From positions 1-64,000 of the forward strand of contig DAOUFR010000058.1 of assembly GCA_034429715.1 (NCBI GenBank): a stretch of DNA of 64,000 nucleotides. Direction: 5' to 3'. The notes under the pieces were generated by a model, which did not search any database, was not told where the DNA came from, and saw only the letters and a program-made list of their open reading frames with translations. This stretch comes from CAIMUM01 sp034429715. Lineage in GTDB: Bacteria > Chloroflexota > Dehalococcoidia > GIF9 > UBA5629. A program made the translations under genes and the position numbers. Of this stretch, positions 25,697-33,814 are shown piece by piece (the first letter of the stretch is position 1; every line of letters begins with the position of its first letter).

Positions 25697-26581
25697 TTAC
25701 AGTTTGGTCACATCGAAAGGGGTCATCTTCCCGTCGGGCGAGTAATCGTAGAAACCTTTGCCGACCTTGCGGCCCAGCCTTCCGGCCTTGAGCATTTTCT
25801 CCATCAGCGGCGATGACGCCGCGATATCCGCAGCGCCCAGCGCGGCGAAAGATTTGCCCACTCTTACATAAGTATCGATGCCTGCGTTGTCGGCGATCTC
25901 GAAGGGGCCGACATTCCAGTTGAACCCGTAACGCATGCCTTTATCCACGTCTTCCACTGTTGCGATGCCGTTCTCTACCAGCGACAGCGCCTCCCGGAAT
26001 GCGACACCGCTCACGCGGTTCATGATGAACCCGGGTATATCTTTCATGACTTTGACCGGGTACTGGCCGAGGGAAGCTATGAAGTCCACGCCTTTCCTGA
26101 ACACTTCATCCGATGTCTTTTCGCCCTTGATGACCTCCACCAGCCGCATCACCGGCACCGGGCCGAAGAAGTGCAGTCCGACCACCCTCTCGGGATGTAC
26201 GGTCAGCGAAGCCAGGCGCGTAATGGGTATGCTGGATGTGTTGGAGGCCAGGATGGTATCCGCCGGGCAGGCGGCGTCCAGCTCCTTGAACAGCTCCTTT
26301 TTCATTTTCTCGTCCTCGAAGACAGCTTCGATAACCCATTTACAGCGGGGGGCCATGGAGAAGTCATTGACCGGATTGATCCTGTTTTGCACCACCTGGG
26401 CGCTGTCCTTGATCCTGCCCTTGGAGGCAAGCTTCTCGGTCGACCATTTTATCTGCGCCAGGCTCTTTGTGATCGCCTCCGGACTCATATCCTGCAGGAA
26501 GACGTTGTAACCGGACTGCGCCGCCACCTGGGCGATGCCTCCGCCCATGAAACCTGCGCCGATAACCATGACGTCGTCCAT
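25697..26581 (-). CDS. 3-hydroxyacyl-CoA (3-hydroxybutyryl-CoA) dehydrogenase
   Basis: 294 residues. Rossmann motif VIGAGFMGGGIAQVAAQ at the N-terminus; ASNTSSIPIT, VGLHFFGPVPVMRLVEVI with the catalytic His, then KDIPGFIMNRV and the C-terminal dimer domain ending GRLGRKVGKGFYDYSPDG. It oxidises L-3-hydroxyacyl-CoA with NAD. The ATG at 26581 has AAGGGGG 8 bases ahead; the frame runs further upstream without a site. Closely related to the enzyme at 51138. Divergent from the enoyl-CoA isomerase gene. Confidence 0.93.
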   Translation of the reverse strand: MDDVMVIGAGFMGGGIAQVAAQSGYNVFLQDMSPEAITKSLAQIKWSTEKLASKGRIKDSAQVVQNRINPVNDFSMAPRCKWVIEAVFEDEKMKKELFKELDAACPADTILASNTSSIPITRLASLTVHPERVVGLHFFGPVPVMRLVEVIKGEKTSDEVFRKGVDFIASLGQYPVKVMKDIPGFIMNRVSGVAFREALSLVENGIATVEDVDKGMRYGFNWNVGPFEIADNAGIDTYVRVGKSFAALGAADIAASSPLMEKMLKAGRLGRKVGKGFYDYSPDGKMTPFDVTKL

Positions 26582-26764
26582 AATTAAGACCCCCTTGAGT
26601 GAATTTTGCCTTAAGAAATGAAGCCTGCCTATTGTGCACAAATCCAACGGAATTAGCAATACACTGTACTGGCCCATCGCATCGTTATATAATATTTAAC
26701 GCCGCCTCAAAGGGCGCCCCCCACCGGGCGGTCGCCAAATAATTTAATTACGGAGGTATCCCCC

Positions 26765-27481
26765 ATGTCTTTAGTCGAATGGAGCGTTGACGAAAACATC
26801 GCGCTGCTCACCATGAAGAATGGTGAGAACAGGTTTAATATGGGCTTCTGCAGCGAATTGCTCAAAGCGCTGGACGATATCGAGAAGAAGACCGCCGTCA
26901 CCGCGCTTGTCGTGAAATCTGCCGACGAAAAGATCTGGTGCAACGGTATGGACCTCGACTGGCTCGTGCCCGCAATCGGACGCAAGGATCCCGAAGTGGA
27001 GAAATTTTTCGAGGTCCAGGATAGGGTTTACAGGCGCATTACCTTCTATCCCATGAATACGGTGGCGGCGCTGACCGGCCACGCGTTCGCCGGGGGCGCC
27101 ATACTGGCCTGCTCTTTCGATTTTCTTTACATGCGCGCCGACCGCGGCTTCCTGTGTTTCCCCGAAGTCGATCTAAATATCCCCTTCCTGCCGTATATGG
27201 ATGCTTTAATCAAGAGGACCCTGCCCTCAACCAGAGTGCGCGAAGCCCAGTTGACCGGGAAGCGTTACACCGCTGCAGAGCTGGAGAAGCTCAACGTTGT
27301 GCGTAAAGCCTGCTCCTCGGCCGATGAGACCGTAAAAGAGGCGGTGGCCTTCGCCAAAAGCCTGAATAAGGGCAGAGGCATCGTGGGCGAGATGAAAAAA
27401 ATCATGAACGCACGCATCGGAAATCTCATGGACAATGTGGTTAGACCTAAACTGGATACGGGCGGCGTTCCCATTAAATAG
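26765..27481 (+). CDS. Enoyl-CoA hydratase/isomerase family protein, probably delta3-delta2-enoyl-CoA isomerase
   Basis: 238 residues of crotonase fold: GHAFAGGAILACSFDFLYMR forms the oxyanion region. Of the two glutamates needed for hydration only the second (CFPEVDLNIP) is present; the first is replaced by Leu (GGAILACS). One catalytic Glu is the pattern of delta3,delta2-enoyl-CoA isomerases, as is LTGKRYTAAEL. It would shift double bonds during oxidation of unsaturated acyl-CoAs. GGAGGT precedes the ATG. Confidence 0.85.
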   Translation: MSLVEWSVDENIALLTMKNGENRFNMGFCSELLKALDDIEKKTAVTALVVKSADEKIWCNGMDLDWLVPAIGRKDPEVEKFFEVQDRVYRRITFYPMNTVAALTGHAFAGGAILACSFDFLYMRADRGFLCFPEVDLNIPFLPYMDALIKRTLPSTRVREAQLTGKRYTAAELEKLNVVRKACSSADETVKEAVAFAKSLNKGRGIVGEMKKIMNARIGNLMDNVVRPKLDTGGVPIK

Positions 27482-27512
27482 CGTTTGACTCTGTGTGATA
27501 CAAATTATGCAT

Positions 27513-29141
27513 ATGCGGAATACAGCGGTCCGGCTCTTGATACTGCCGGTTGTTTTCATATCAGCGATGCTGTGCGGCTGCGGCAGCCCCGCGATCGTGG
27601 GTTCACTGGTGAAGGTGCAGGCCGACAATGCTGTCGTCAACGGCGTAATCATCGATCAGGCCGGCTATATAGCTACCGGCAGCGGCGCGCTGGGCGACTC
27701 CACCTCTCTATCTGTTGAGCTCAAGCCCGGGCAGAGCTACGAGGGCCGTTTGGTCTGCAGGGACAGTGAGAGGGACCTGGCCCTGCTTAAAATAGAGGCG
27801 CCTGAGCTCAAGTCGGCTTTACCGGGAGATTCGGACCTTGTGCACCAATGGGATGAGGTGACTGTGTGGGGATTCAAGCCCGGCGATGCCGCTCCGATAG
27901 AGTCAAAGGGCAGCGTGACTTCATTGCCCAAAGACGAGCAGATTACCTATTTACAGACCAACGCAGCCCTGGACCCATCGCTGGCGGGAAGCGCCGTATT
28001 GAACAAGGCGGGCGAGATGGTCGGCATGGTTTCATGGAATGCCGACCAGCCGGGTCGCGAAGGGTTCGCGCTGACATCCAACGAGATACAAAGAGTGCTG
28101 GATCAGGCCGGGGAAGCGGAATCCAACCCGCTTGCCGTCGCTTCGGTCGATTCTCCTTCGGTCTTCAGCGATCGCGCGGTGATATCCTGGCAGACCAACC
28201 GGCCGGCAACCGGCCAGGTTGAGTTCGGATTAAAAGGCTCTTACGGTAACAAGACAGCGCTGGACGCGACCATGCTGAACACACATGCGGCCGTGCTGCA
28301 GGGATTGGTACCTAAAACGGCCTATTATTTCCGGGTGCTTTCCGTCGACTGTTGCGGCAATGCTGTGGCTTCAAAGGGATATACGCTCACGACCACAGCG
28401 GCCGGCGCCCAGGCGGGCGAGTTCACGATCTCGAATGTTGACGTATACGATATTACCAGCACAGCCGCTTCGGTGAGATGGATTACCAGCAAACCGGCTA
28501 CGGGCGTCGTCAACTACACTGCGGATAAAGAAACCGAATCCGACAGCGAAATGGACAATAGCTTTGTGTACGAACATAAATTCAGGTTGAACGGCCTGTA
28601 TCCTCAGACGCGCTACAGCGTGGCCATCAAGTCCGAAACTGATTTCGATGAGTCTGCGCAACAGACGTTGAATCCTTTCACGACACCGCCGACCTCCCCT
28701 GTTTGCTGCAAGATGAATTGCAAGATACTGGATTTCTCTTTTAAAACTCTCCAGGGCGATGATTTTACAAACAAAGACATCGCGGGAAAGAAGGTATTTA
28801 TTGTTTTCACCAAGACCACCTGCCCGAACTGCATGAAGCAGGCTCTTTTCCTCAACGACGTCTATCGCGACTGGCCGAAGGGGACCGATATGATGATGTT
28901 CATGGTGGCCAGCAGCGAGAAGCAAGCTGATGTCGAGGAGTGGATCAAGAAATACGGACTGGTCATGCCCGTTTATATAGATCCGACTGCGAAGCTGGTC
29001 AGCGGGTGCCAGTTCAGGACCATCCCCACGGCGCTCTTCCTGGATACGGGATCGGTCATAAGGGATTATAAGAGCGGCGGATTCGGTAATAGAAAGGATA
29101 TGGAAGCTGCCCTGAAGTATTTTTATGAACAAGAGCGATAG
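27513..29141 (+). CDS. Lipoprotein: inactive HtrA-like domain, two Fn3-like domains, TlpA-like thioredoxin
   Basis: 542 residues from the ATG at 27513; GTG 27495 and ATG 27507 are also possible and no clear ribosome site decides. The leader ends at a lipobox-like LCGC. Residues ~30-200 follow the HtrA trypsin fold (RDLALLKIE, then TNAALDPSLAGSAVLNKAGE) but the His motif is GSGALG in place of NNHV and the Ser of GNSGG is Ala, so no proteolysis is expected. Residues ~205-395 hold two Fn3-like domains, each with a W-x-T-x-(R/K)-P-A-T-G motif. Residues ~400-542 are a thioredoxin-like domain with TTCPNCMKQ (CxxC). Likely an extracytoplasmic thiol-disulfide protein using the dead protease domain for binding. 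The combination is unusual. Confidence 0.8.
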   Translation: MRNTAVRLLILPVVFISAMLCGCGSPAIVGSLVKVQADNAVVNGVIIDQAGYIATGSGALGDSTSLSVELKPGQSYEGRLVCRDSERDLALLKIEAPELKSALPGDSDLVHQWDEVTVWGFKPGDAAPIESKGSVTSLPKDEQITYLQTNAALDPSLAGSAVLNKAGEMVGMVSWNADQPGREGFALTSNEIQRVLDQAGEAESNPLAVASVDSPSVFSDRAVISWQTNRPATGQVEFGLKGSYGNKTALDATMLNTHAAVLQGLVPKTAYYFRVLSVDCCGNAVASKGYTLTTTAAGAQAGEFTISNVDVYDITSTAASVRWITSKPATGVVNYTADKETESDSEMDNSFVYEHKFRLNGLYPQTRYSVAIKSETDFDESAQQTLNPFTTPPTSPVCCKMNCKILDFSFKTLQGDDFTNKDIAGKKVFIVFTKTTCPNCMKQALFLNDVYRDWPKGTDMMMFMVASSEKQADVEEWIKKYGLVMPVYIDPTAKLVSGCQFRTIPTALFLDTGSVIRDYKSGGFGNRKDMEAALKYFYEQER

Positions 29142-29161
29142 ACATTTAAAAGGGGAATGAG

Positions 29162-29195
29162 AAAGGCCGGCGTCCCCCGGGGGACGCCGGCCTTT
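29162..29195. terminator. Strong bidirectional terminator
   Basis: A perfect palindrome with 17-base arms (AAAGGCCGGCGTCCCCC and its complement), ending in TTTAATTT on the plus strand and preceded by a corresponding A run for the minus strand. It sits between the convergent lipoprotein and FHA genes and can serve both. Confidence 0.9.
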
Positions 29196-29205
29196 AATTT
29201 AACGG

Positions 29206-30957
29206 TTAAGACCTGAACACGAAGCTGAGAGCGCCTGCGAGATCGATAGTGTCACCATCTTTAATCGCCTGCCTGCCTGTGCCCTTGATGGAGGACCCGT
29301 TCAGCCTGGTGCCGTTGGTGCTGCCACGGTCCTCGATGTAATACTGGCCGTTTTCATAGGAGACTGTGACATGTTGCCTGGATATAAGGTCTGCCTTATC
29401 CGGGGAAACCATGTGCTGGAAGTCCCTTCGTCCCAGCGGCGCGTCACCCGCCAGCGAAAGTTCGCTTCCGTTGGAGGCAACGAATTTGGCCGCTGGACCG
29501 ACGGGTACCGGCGAGGTTTTGGGAGAGCCTGTTGCCGGCAGAGTGGCTACGGGTGAAGTGACAGCAGGCATCGTGCCGGAGCGCCCGCCGCCGTAATGAA
29601 CGGCCTGCGCAGCAGGTTTCCTCAGCAGAAGGATGACTATGATTATGGCGGCTGCGGCCAGCAGCGCAACGAGCAGGATATAGGGTAGCCACCATGACAG
29701 CGTGCCATTACTGCTGCCGGCGGTGCTGACCGGGTCGGTGGCGGTGGAGGCGGCTTCGGTTGTGCCGCTATAGGTGCCGCCGGTGTAATAGGTGCTGCCG
29801 ACATAGGGCGCCACCGTTACCGTGGTGCTGGCCACCCCCGAGCCTGCGCTGTTCGACGCGGTAAGTGTATAAGTGGTCGTGTAGGCGGGAGTTACAACGT
29901 ACACTCCCGTATTGGGCACCGAGCCAACCGAAGGCGATATGCTGACATTAGCCGTGTTGTTGACCGTCCATGACAGTGTGGATGATTGCCCCGGCTGGAT
30001 ATAGCTGGGATTGGCCGTGAACGAGCTGATCACAGGCGCATAGACCGGAGAAGGTGTGGACGGCACCACCACGACAGGATAGCTACGATAGTAAGGTGTT
30101 ACCCATGAGTTGGAGTACCACCGGTACCCGTAGGGATAGTATGGTGCAAAGGGATTATACGGATTGTATGGTGGCCTGTGTGGTGGCGGTGGCCCAGGGG
30201 GCGGCGGCCCGGGAGGCGGTGGCCCGGGAGGCGGTGGCCCGGGAGGTGGCGGCCCAGGAGGTGGTGGTCCTGGAGGAGGAGGCAATGGTGGAGGTGGAGG
30301 AGGTGGCATCGGCGGAGCAGGGAAAGAGTCCGGTCCCGGCACCGATATCGGTGGATGGACTTGGACTGTAATTGGCGATGAAGGTGGCAGAGGGGGTGGC
30401 GGGAGCGCATCACCCGCAGGTGGTTCAGCCTGGGCGACCTGAATAGGCGGCTGAAGCTCCTCAGACACCTGTTCTGAAGAGGTAATAGCAGGGTCTTCAA
30501 TTGCAGAATCCTGCGATGGGACGATAGGCTCGGAACCGGTTGCAACCGTGGTCTCGATCACCGGTTCAGGCAAAGGTGGAGGTGGTGGTGCGACCAACTC
30601 GGTAGTGGACGCAACCGTGGTCTCGACCACCGGCGCGGGCGGCTCAGGAGTAGATGTAACCGTAGTCTCGACCACCGGAGCTACCGGATCAGGTGCAGAC
30701 GCAACCGTGGTCTCGACCACCGGAGCTACCGGCTCGGGTGCAGATGCAACCGTGGTCTCTGCTACCGGCGCGGGTGGCTCAGGAGTAGATGTGATCGTGG
30801 CCTCTTCCACAACAGCCGGGGTGGTTGTCTCTGTGGCTATGGAAGTTTCCGATGGCGCCGGTGCATCGTCCGCAGAGGCAGGTATCAGCGGCAGCATTAA
30901 GACAGAGCAGACAAGAAGCGCTGCCGCCAGGAACTGAACAATTTTTTTAGCAGTCAT
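29206..30957 (-). CDS. Membrane FHA protein 1: signal peptide, repeat/Pro-rich stalk, Ig-like domain, TM, cytoplasmic FHA
   Basis: 583 residues. Signal peptide 1-29 (ends ASA). Residues 61-120: four 15-residue repeats with core ETTVAS. Residues 216-260: polyproline with six PPPPG units. Residues 309-382: bacterial Ig-like domain (QPGQSSTLSW...TPAYTTTYTLTASN). Transmembrane helix 422-446, Arg/Lys on its C-terminal side, then FHA 489-583 with LGRRDF, LISRQHVTV and RGSTNGTRLN, all phosphothreonine-binding residues present. Topology: long wall-spanning ectodomain outside, phosphopeptide reader inside. It is the last gene of the minus-strand FHA/kinase series, 29 bases after FHA protein 2. Likely reads phosphorylation by the kinase at 33811. 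Confidence 0.88.
   Translation of the reverse strand: MTAKKIVQFLAAALLVCSVLMLPLIPASADDAPAPSETSIATETTTPAVVEEATITSTPEPPAPVAETTVASAPEPVAPVVETTVASAPDPVAPVVETTVTSTPEPPAPVVETTVASTTELVAPPPPPLPEPVIETTVATGSEPIVPSQDSAIEDPAITSSEQVSEELQPPIQVAQAEPPAGDALPPPPLPPSSPITVQVHPPISVPGPDSFPAPPMPPPPPPPLPPPPGPPPPGPPPPGPPPPGPPPPGPPPPGPPPPHRPPYNPYNPFAPYYPYGYRWYSNSWVTPYYRSYPVVVVPSTPSPVYAPVISSFTANPSYIQPGQSSTLSWTVNNTANVSISPSVGSVPNTGVYVVTPAYTTTYTLTASNSAGSGVASTTVTVAPYVGSTYYTGGTYSGTTEAASTATDPVSTAGSSNGTLSWWLPYILLVALLAAAAIIIVILLLRKPAAQAVHYGGGRSGTMPAVTSPVATLPATGSPKTSPVPVGPAAKFVASNGSELSLAGDAPLGRRDFQHMVSPDKADLISRQHVTVSYENGQYYIEDRGSTNGTRLNGSSIKGTGRQAIKDGDTIDLAGALSFVFRS
30181..30306 (-). repeat. Tandem 15-bp units encoding PPPPG in FHA protein 1
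   Basis: Six PPPPG units preceded by a proline run, encoded by GC-rich 15-base repeats (plus-strand unit GGCGGTGGCCCGGGA and variants). Synonymous differences between units show that the repeat is kept at protein level. Such stalks are stiff and could span a cell wall. Prone to slippage. Confidence 0.85.
30598..30777 (-). repeat. Four 45-bp units encoding 15-residue ETTVAS repeats in FHA protein 1
   Basis: Residues 61-120 repeat with a 15-residue period: (P)(P/V)APV(A/V)ETTV(A/T)S(A/T)(P/T)(E/D). Nucleotide units such as GCAACCGTGGTCTCGACCAC recur almost unchanged, so copy number may vary. Thr/Pro-rich content is typical of extracellular linkers. Confidence 0.8.
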
Positions 30958-30986
30958 TTTAACCTCCTCTTTGATTACGATGATTA

Positions 30987-32534
30987 CTATATTTTAAAGG
31001 TGATACTCAATTTATCGGCCAGCTCAATGACATCGCCGTCCACGAGGGGTTGTTTGCCGCTGTCGCGGATCTCCGAACCGTTGAGCCTGGTGCCGTTTGT
31101 GCTGCCGGGATCCTCGACGTAGTATTTTCCGTCCTCATACCATACGTTGATGTGCTGCCTTGAGATGAACGATGCTCTGTCCGACGGCAGCAGTTTTTCA
31201 AAGTCCTGGCGTCCGAGCGTCCTGGTATTGCCGGCCAGCAGCATCTCCCCGCCGTCGGGCATGATAAGTTTGGCGGGAGGAGCTTCTGTGATGGATGTGG
31301 ACGCCCCCGATGTGCCCGCAGTCGATGTAGCGGCGCTGGATGTAGCGGTACCCGCGCTTGCAGCCGATGTACGTGGCGACTTGGGAGAGCGGGGCTTTTT
31401 CACCATCATAACGACTATTATTATGGCGGCTATAGCCAGCAGCGCCAGAAGTCCGTAAAGAAGGTAGAAGGGTTGCTCGACGGTGACGGTAACGGCTGCC
31501 GTCTGCGTCGTGCCGTCGATATAAGTGGCGGTGAGGCTATATGTAGTCGTTTGATTGGGCGCTACCATCGCTGTGCCCACGGCATCGAAATTACCCAGCC
31601 CGTCGATGTATACCTGTAAGGCGGCGGGAGCGTTCCATGAAAGCGTGGTGGACTGTCCGGACTGTATGGTGGGTTGCTGCACGCTCAACGCAGGCGGCAC
31701 CCTCGGTATAACGTTAATGGTGGCGGAAGACGTCACCGTGCTTCCCGAGCTGCCCGTAGCCGACAGTGTGTAAGTGGTGGTCGCGCCGGGTGTGACAGTT
31801 GTCGATCCGGATGTCCCCACCGTACCTATGCCGGGTGATATGATAACGCTGCTGGCGTTGCTCGTGGTCCAGGTCAGTGTGACGGTTTGTCCGACGTCTA
31901 TAGACGATGCATTTGCGCTGAAAGAATTGATCACGGGTTGATAGATCGGCCTGGGCGACGGCCCGCTGTAAGGTGAAATGCTGCCGCGTGCGTAATTGAA
32001 GCTCAGAGTACGCTCCGACCAGGAGAAGCCGGAGTTGTACCACATCTTCCAGACATAGAGCCCGTCGGGATCCCATGACTCAGCACTGAACGGCCCGATG
32101 CGCCATACGCCCGCGTAAGGCCTGTACCATCTGTAACACAGCCAGTGCCCGTAGGGCGTGGTCCCTGACGGATAGTATTCCCACAGGTAGAAGTACCCCG
32201 GGCCGTTAAAGGAAACAAGCAGGTAGCACAGGTCGTTACGATAAAGATTGTAGAGCGTTTGCCCGTAGCTGGTTACCAGGTAGGCGTTTACGATGGACCC
32301 TGCTGCTCCTGCCGGAGGGGATGGCGGCACCGTCATCTGAAGGCTGGGCCAGGTCTGGTTGTAAGTGTCAACACCGACCGGCGGCTCGACCATTTCCCCG
32401 CCTTCGTCCGGCGGCTGCCAGCTTTCATCGGGATTAATTGGCGGTGATGGCTGTGCCTGAGCCGGCGAAAATACTGCAGCTGCGGCTGATAAAACCATGC
32501 ACGCGATCAGCAGCGGTAAAACTATCTTTTTCAT
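30987..32534 (-). CDS. Membrane FHA protein 2: signal peptide, WRxGPF ectodomain, two Ig-like domains, TM, cytoplasmic FHA
   Basis: 515 residues. Signal peptide 1-27 (ends AQA). Residues ~75-190 form an aromatic-rich domain (YLWEYYPSG, HWLCYRWY, VWRIGPFSAE) that recurs in FHA protein 3. Two Ig-like domains follow (VGQTVTLTWTTSN and QSGQSTTLSWNAP). One membrane helix (~347-372), a Ser/Ala/Thr linker, and an FHA domain at ~421-515 with LGRQDF, FISRQHINV and PGSTNGTRLN. GGAGGTG precedes the ATG. Its upstream region carries four 11-bp repeats. A sensor or scaffold that reports on the envelope to a phospho-dependent partner is the likely role. Confidence 0.88.
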   Translation of the reverse strand: MKKIVLPLLIACMVLSAAAAVFSPAQAQPSPPINPDESWQPPDEGGEMVEPPVGVDTYNQTWPSLQMTVPPSPPAGAAGSIVNAYLVTSYGQTLYNLYRNDLCYLLVSFNGPGYFYLWEYYPSGTTPYGHWLCYRWYRPYAGVWRIGPFSAESWDPDGLYVWKMWYNSGFSWSERTLSFNYARGSISPYSGPSPRPIYQPVINSFSANASSIDVGQTVTLTWTTSNASSVIISPGIGTVGTSGSTTVTPGATTTYTLSATGSSGSTVTSSATINVIPRVPPALSVQQPTIQSGQSTTLSWNAPAALQVYIDGLGNFDAVGTAMVAPNQTTTYSLTATYIDGTTQTAAVTVTVEQPFYLLYGLLALLAIAAIIIVVMMVKKPRSPKSPRTSAASAGTATSSAATSTAGTSGASTSITEAPPAKLIMPDGGEMLLAGNTRTLGRQDFEKLLPSDRASFISRQHINVWYEDGKYYVEDPGSTNGTRLNGSEIRDSGKQPLVDGDVIELADKLSITFKI

Positions 32535-32573
32535 ATCTATAAAGCACCTCCAGGTGATCGTGTATCTTTATTA

Positions 32574-32643
32574 AGTATAAGGGCACATTACACCCTCTGC
32601 TTGACCCTGGCCTGACAGGTTCCTGACAAACACCTGATAAAAA
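32574..32643 (-). promoter_or_regulatory. Promoter of FHA protein 2 with four tandem 11-bp TGTCA repeats
   Basis: Plus-strand units start at 32600 (CTTGACCCTGG), 32611 (CCTGACAGGTT), 32622 (CCTGACAAACA) and 32633 (CCTGATAAAAA): an exact 11-base period. On the coding (minus) strand the core reads TGTCAGG. Twenty bases from the proximal unit lies TATACT (32579-32574), a -10 hexamer with no good -35, as in activator-dependent promoters. Eleven-base direct repeats with TGTCA are how PhoB/OmpR-type winged helices bind. The FHA-winged-helix protein at 36294 is the local candidate. The arrangement matches that at 36148-36217. Confidence 0.65.
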
Positions 32644-32701
32644 GGCGGATGCTCGGATTGAACCAGGTACCGGGCAGGGCCCTCATGAGGAAATAAAGAG
32701 G

Positions 32702-33814
32702 TTAATGGTTGGATCGGAACTTCAGACTGGCCTTGCCGGCCATCTCGATAACGTCCCCGTCTTTCAATTCCAGTGGGCCTGAGTCACGAATACTGGCAGC
32801 ATTGACGGCAGTGCCGTTGGCGCTGCCCATGTCTTCGATGAAAGCCTTCCCGTCTGTGAAGCTGATCTTAAAGTGCTGCTTTGATATCATCCCCAGCTCA
32901 TCCAGTCCCAGCGACCTGGCGACCTGGGCGCGTCCGATTATCTCGCTTTCTTCACCCAGGCGAATCTTCAATCCGTTGGGTAATTCCAGGACGGCCCTGG
33001 CTGTGCCGTGCAGCGGCGCTTTTGGTGTAATACCCGGATGCTCGAGCAATTCCACCAGCGGCTGCTGCGTCATATTCCGGGCGTAATTCTGTTCGCGCAG
33101 GCGGCGTCGCCCATACAGTGCCAGGAGCACAATGACGACTATGGCGGAAGGGGCAATCAGCAGGAAAAGGGGATTGGTTATAAATTTCAGCAGGTTGTTG
33201 TCCGCTGTGTCAGGCTGTTCAGGTGTCGAGGGGGTGGCTGGCTGAGCCGGCTCTTCCGTGCCCTTGACATAGTTCCAGAAGACAAGGTGGCTTCTCTGCG
33301 CTTCGCTGCTGCCTGCCGCCCATTGTCCGTTTCCGTAAAAGAAGAGCCTGTAGATATGCTGGCCCTCCAGCTCGTCCTCGCCCGGCCGGAACGGCCCGAA
33401 CCTCCATCGTCCCTGCTCTTTCAACTGCCATTTGTAGGCAATCCATCTGCCCTGGTCATATCTGTCCGACGGATAGTATTCATATATATACAACCAGCCC
33501 GGCATATTGACATCGACATCGAGGTACCATTGCTCGTCGCCCGTGAAGGTGTCGCCGCCTTCGGCGGATATCCCATGTATGGTCGCAACCAGATCAGGCG
33601 ATTCGCCTGAAGGCAGTGCAGTAGTGCTGTGCAATATGAAATTAACGGGCGGCTTAATCTCATTATGCTGGGTATCATCCATGGGATCCGGTATGGTGAA
33701 GTTGTCGGTAGGCGCCCCCATGGCATACGCGCATACATGTGTGAGGGCTACTGCGCTGAGGGAAGCGAACAGGACGGCCAGCGCAAATATCAATGCCGGT
33801 ACCGGCCGTTTCAC
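32702..33814 (-). CDS. Membrane FHA protein 3: signal peptide, WRxGPF ectodomain, TM, cytoplasmic FHA
   Basis: 370 residues; ATG overlaps the kinase stop by 4 bases, so it is cotranslated with kinase and phosphatase. N-terminal signal sequence (1 to about 30). Residues ~70-185: ectodomain with YIYEYYPSD, RWIAYKWQ and RWRFGPFRPGE, related to that in FHA protein 2. Membrane helix ~208-232 followed by GRRRLRE. FHA 272-370 with IIGRAQVA, MISKQHFKIS and MGSANGTAVN; Arg, Ser, His and Asn of the phosphothreonine pocket are kept. No Ig-like domain. The coupling to the kinase makes it the most likely direct partner. Confidence 0.88.
   Translation of the reverse strand: MKRPVPALIFALAVLFASLSAVALTHVCAYAMGAPTDNFTIPDPMDDTQHNEIKPPVNFILHSTTALPSGESPDLVATIHGISAEGGDTFTGDEQWYLDVDVNMPGWLYIYEYYPSDRYDQGRWIAYKWQLKEQGRWRFGPFRPGEDELEGQHIYRLFFYGNGQWAAGSSEAQRSHLVFWNYVKGTEEPAQPATPSTPEQPDTADNNLLKFITNPLFLLIAPSAIVVIVLLALYGRRRLREQNYARNMTQQPLVELLEHPGITPKAPLHGTARAVLELPNGLKIRLGEESEIIGRAQVARSLGLDELGMISKQHFKISFTDGKAFIEDMGSANGTAVNAASIRDSGPLELKDGDVIEMAGKASLKFRSNH

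Noticed and set aside
26701..26735. GC-rich GGGCGCCCCCCACCGGGCGG upstream of the enoyl-CoA isomerase considered as hairpin or leader structure
   Set aside because: Pairing is imperfect and no matching T tract or known RNA motif is present.
30164..30442. Plus-strand frame rich in GGGPGGGG
   Set aside because: Pure complement of the proline repeats of FHA protein 1; composition artefact.
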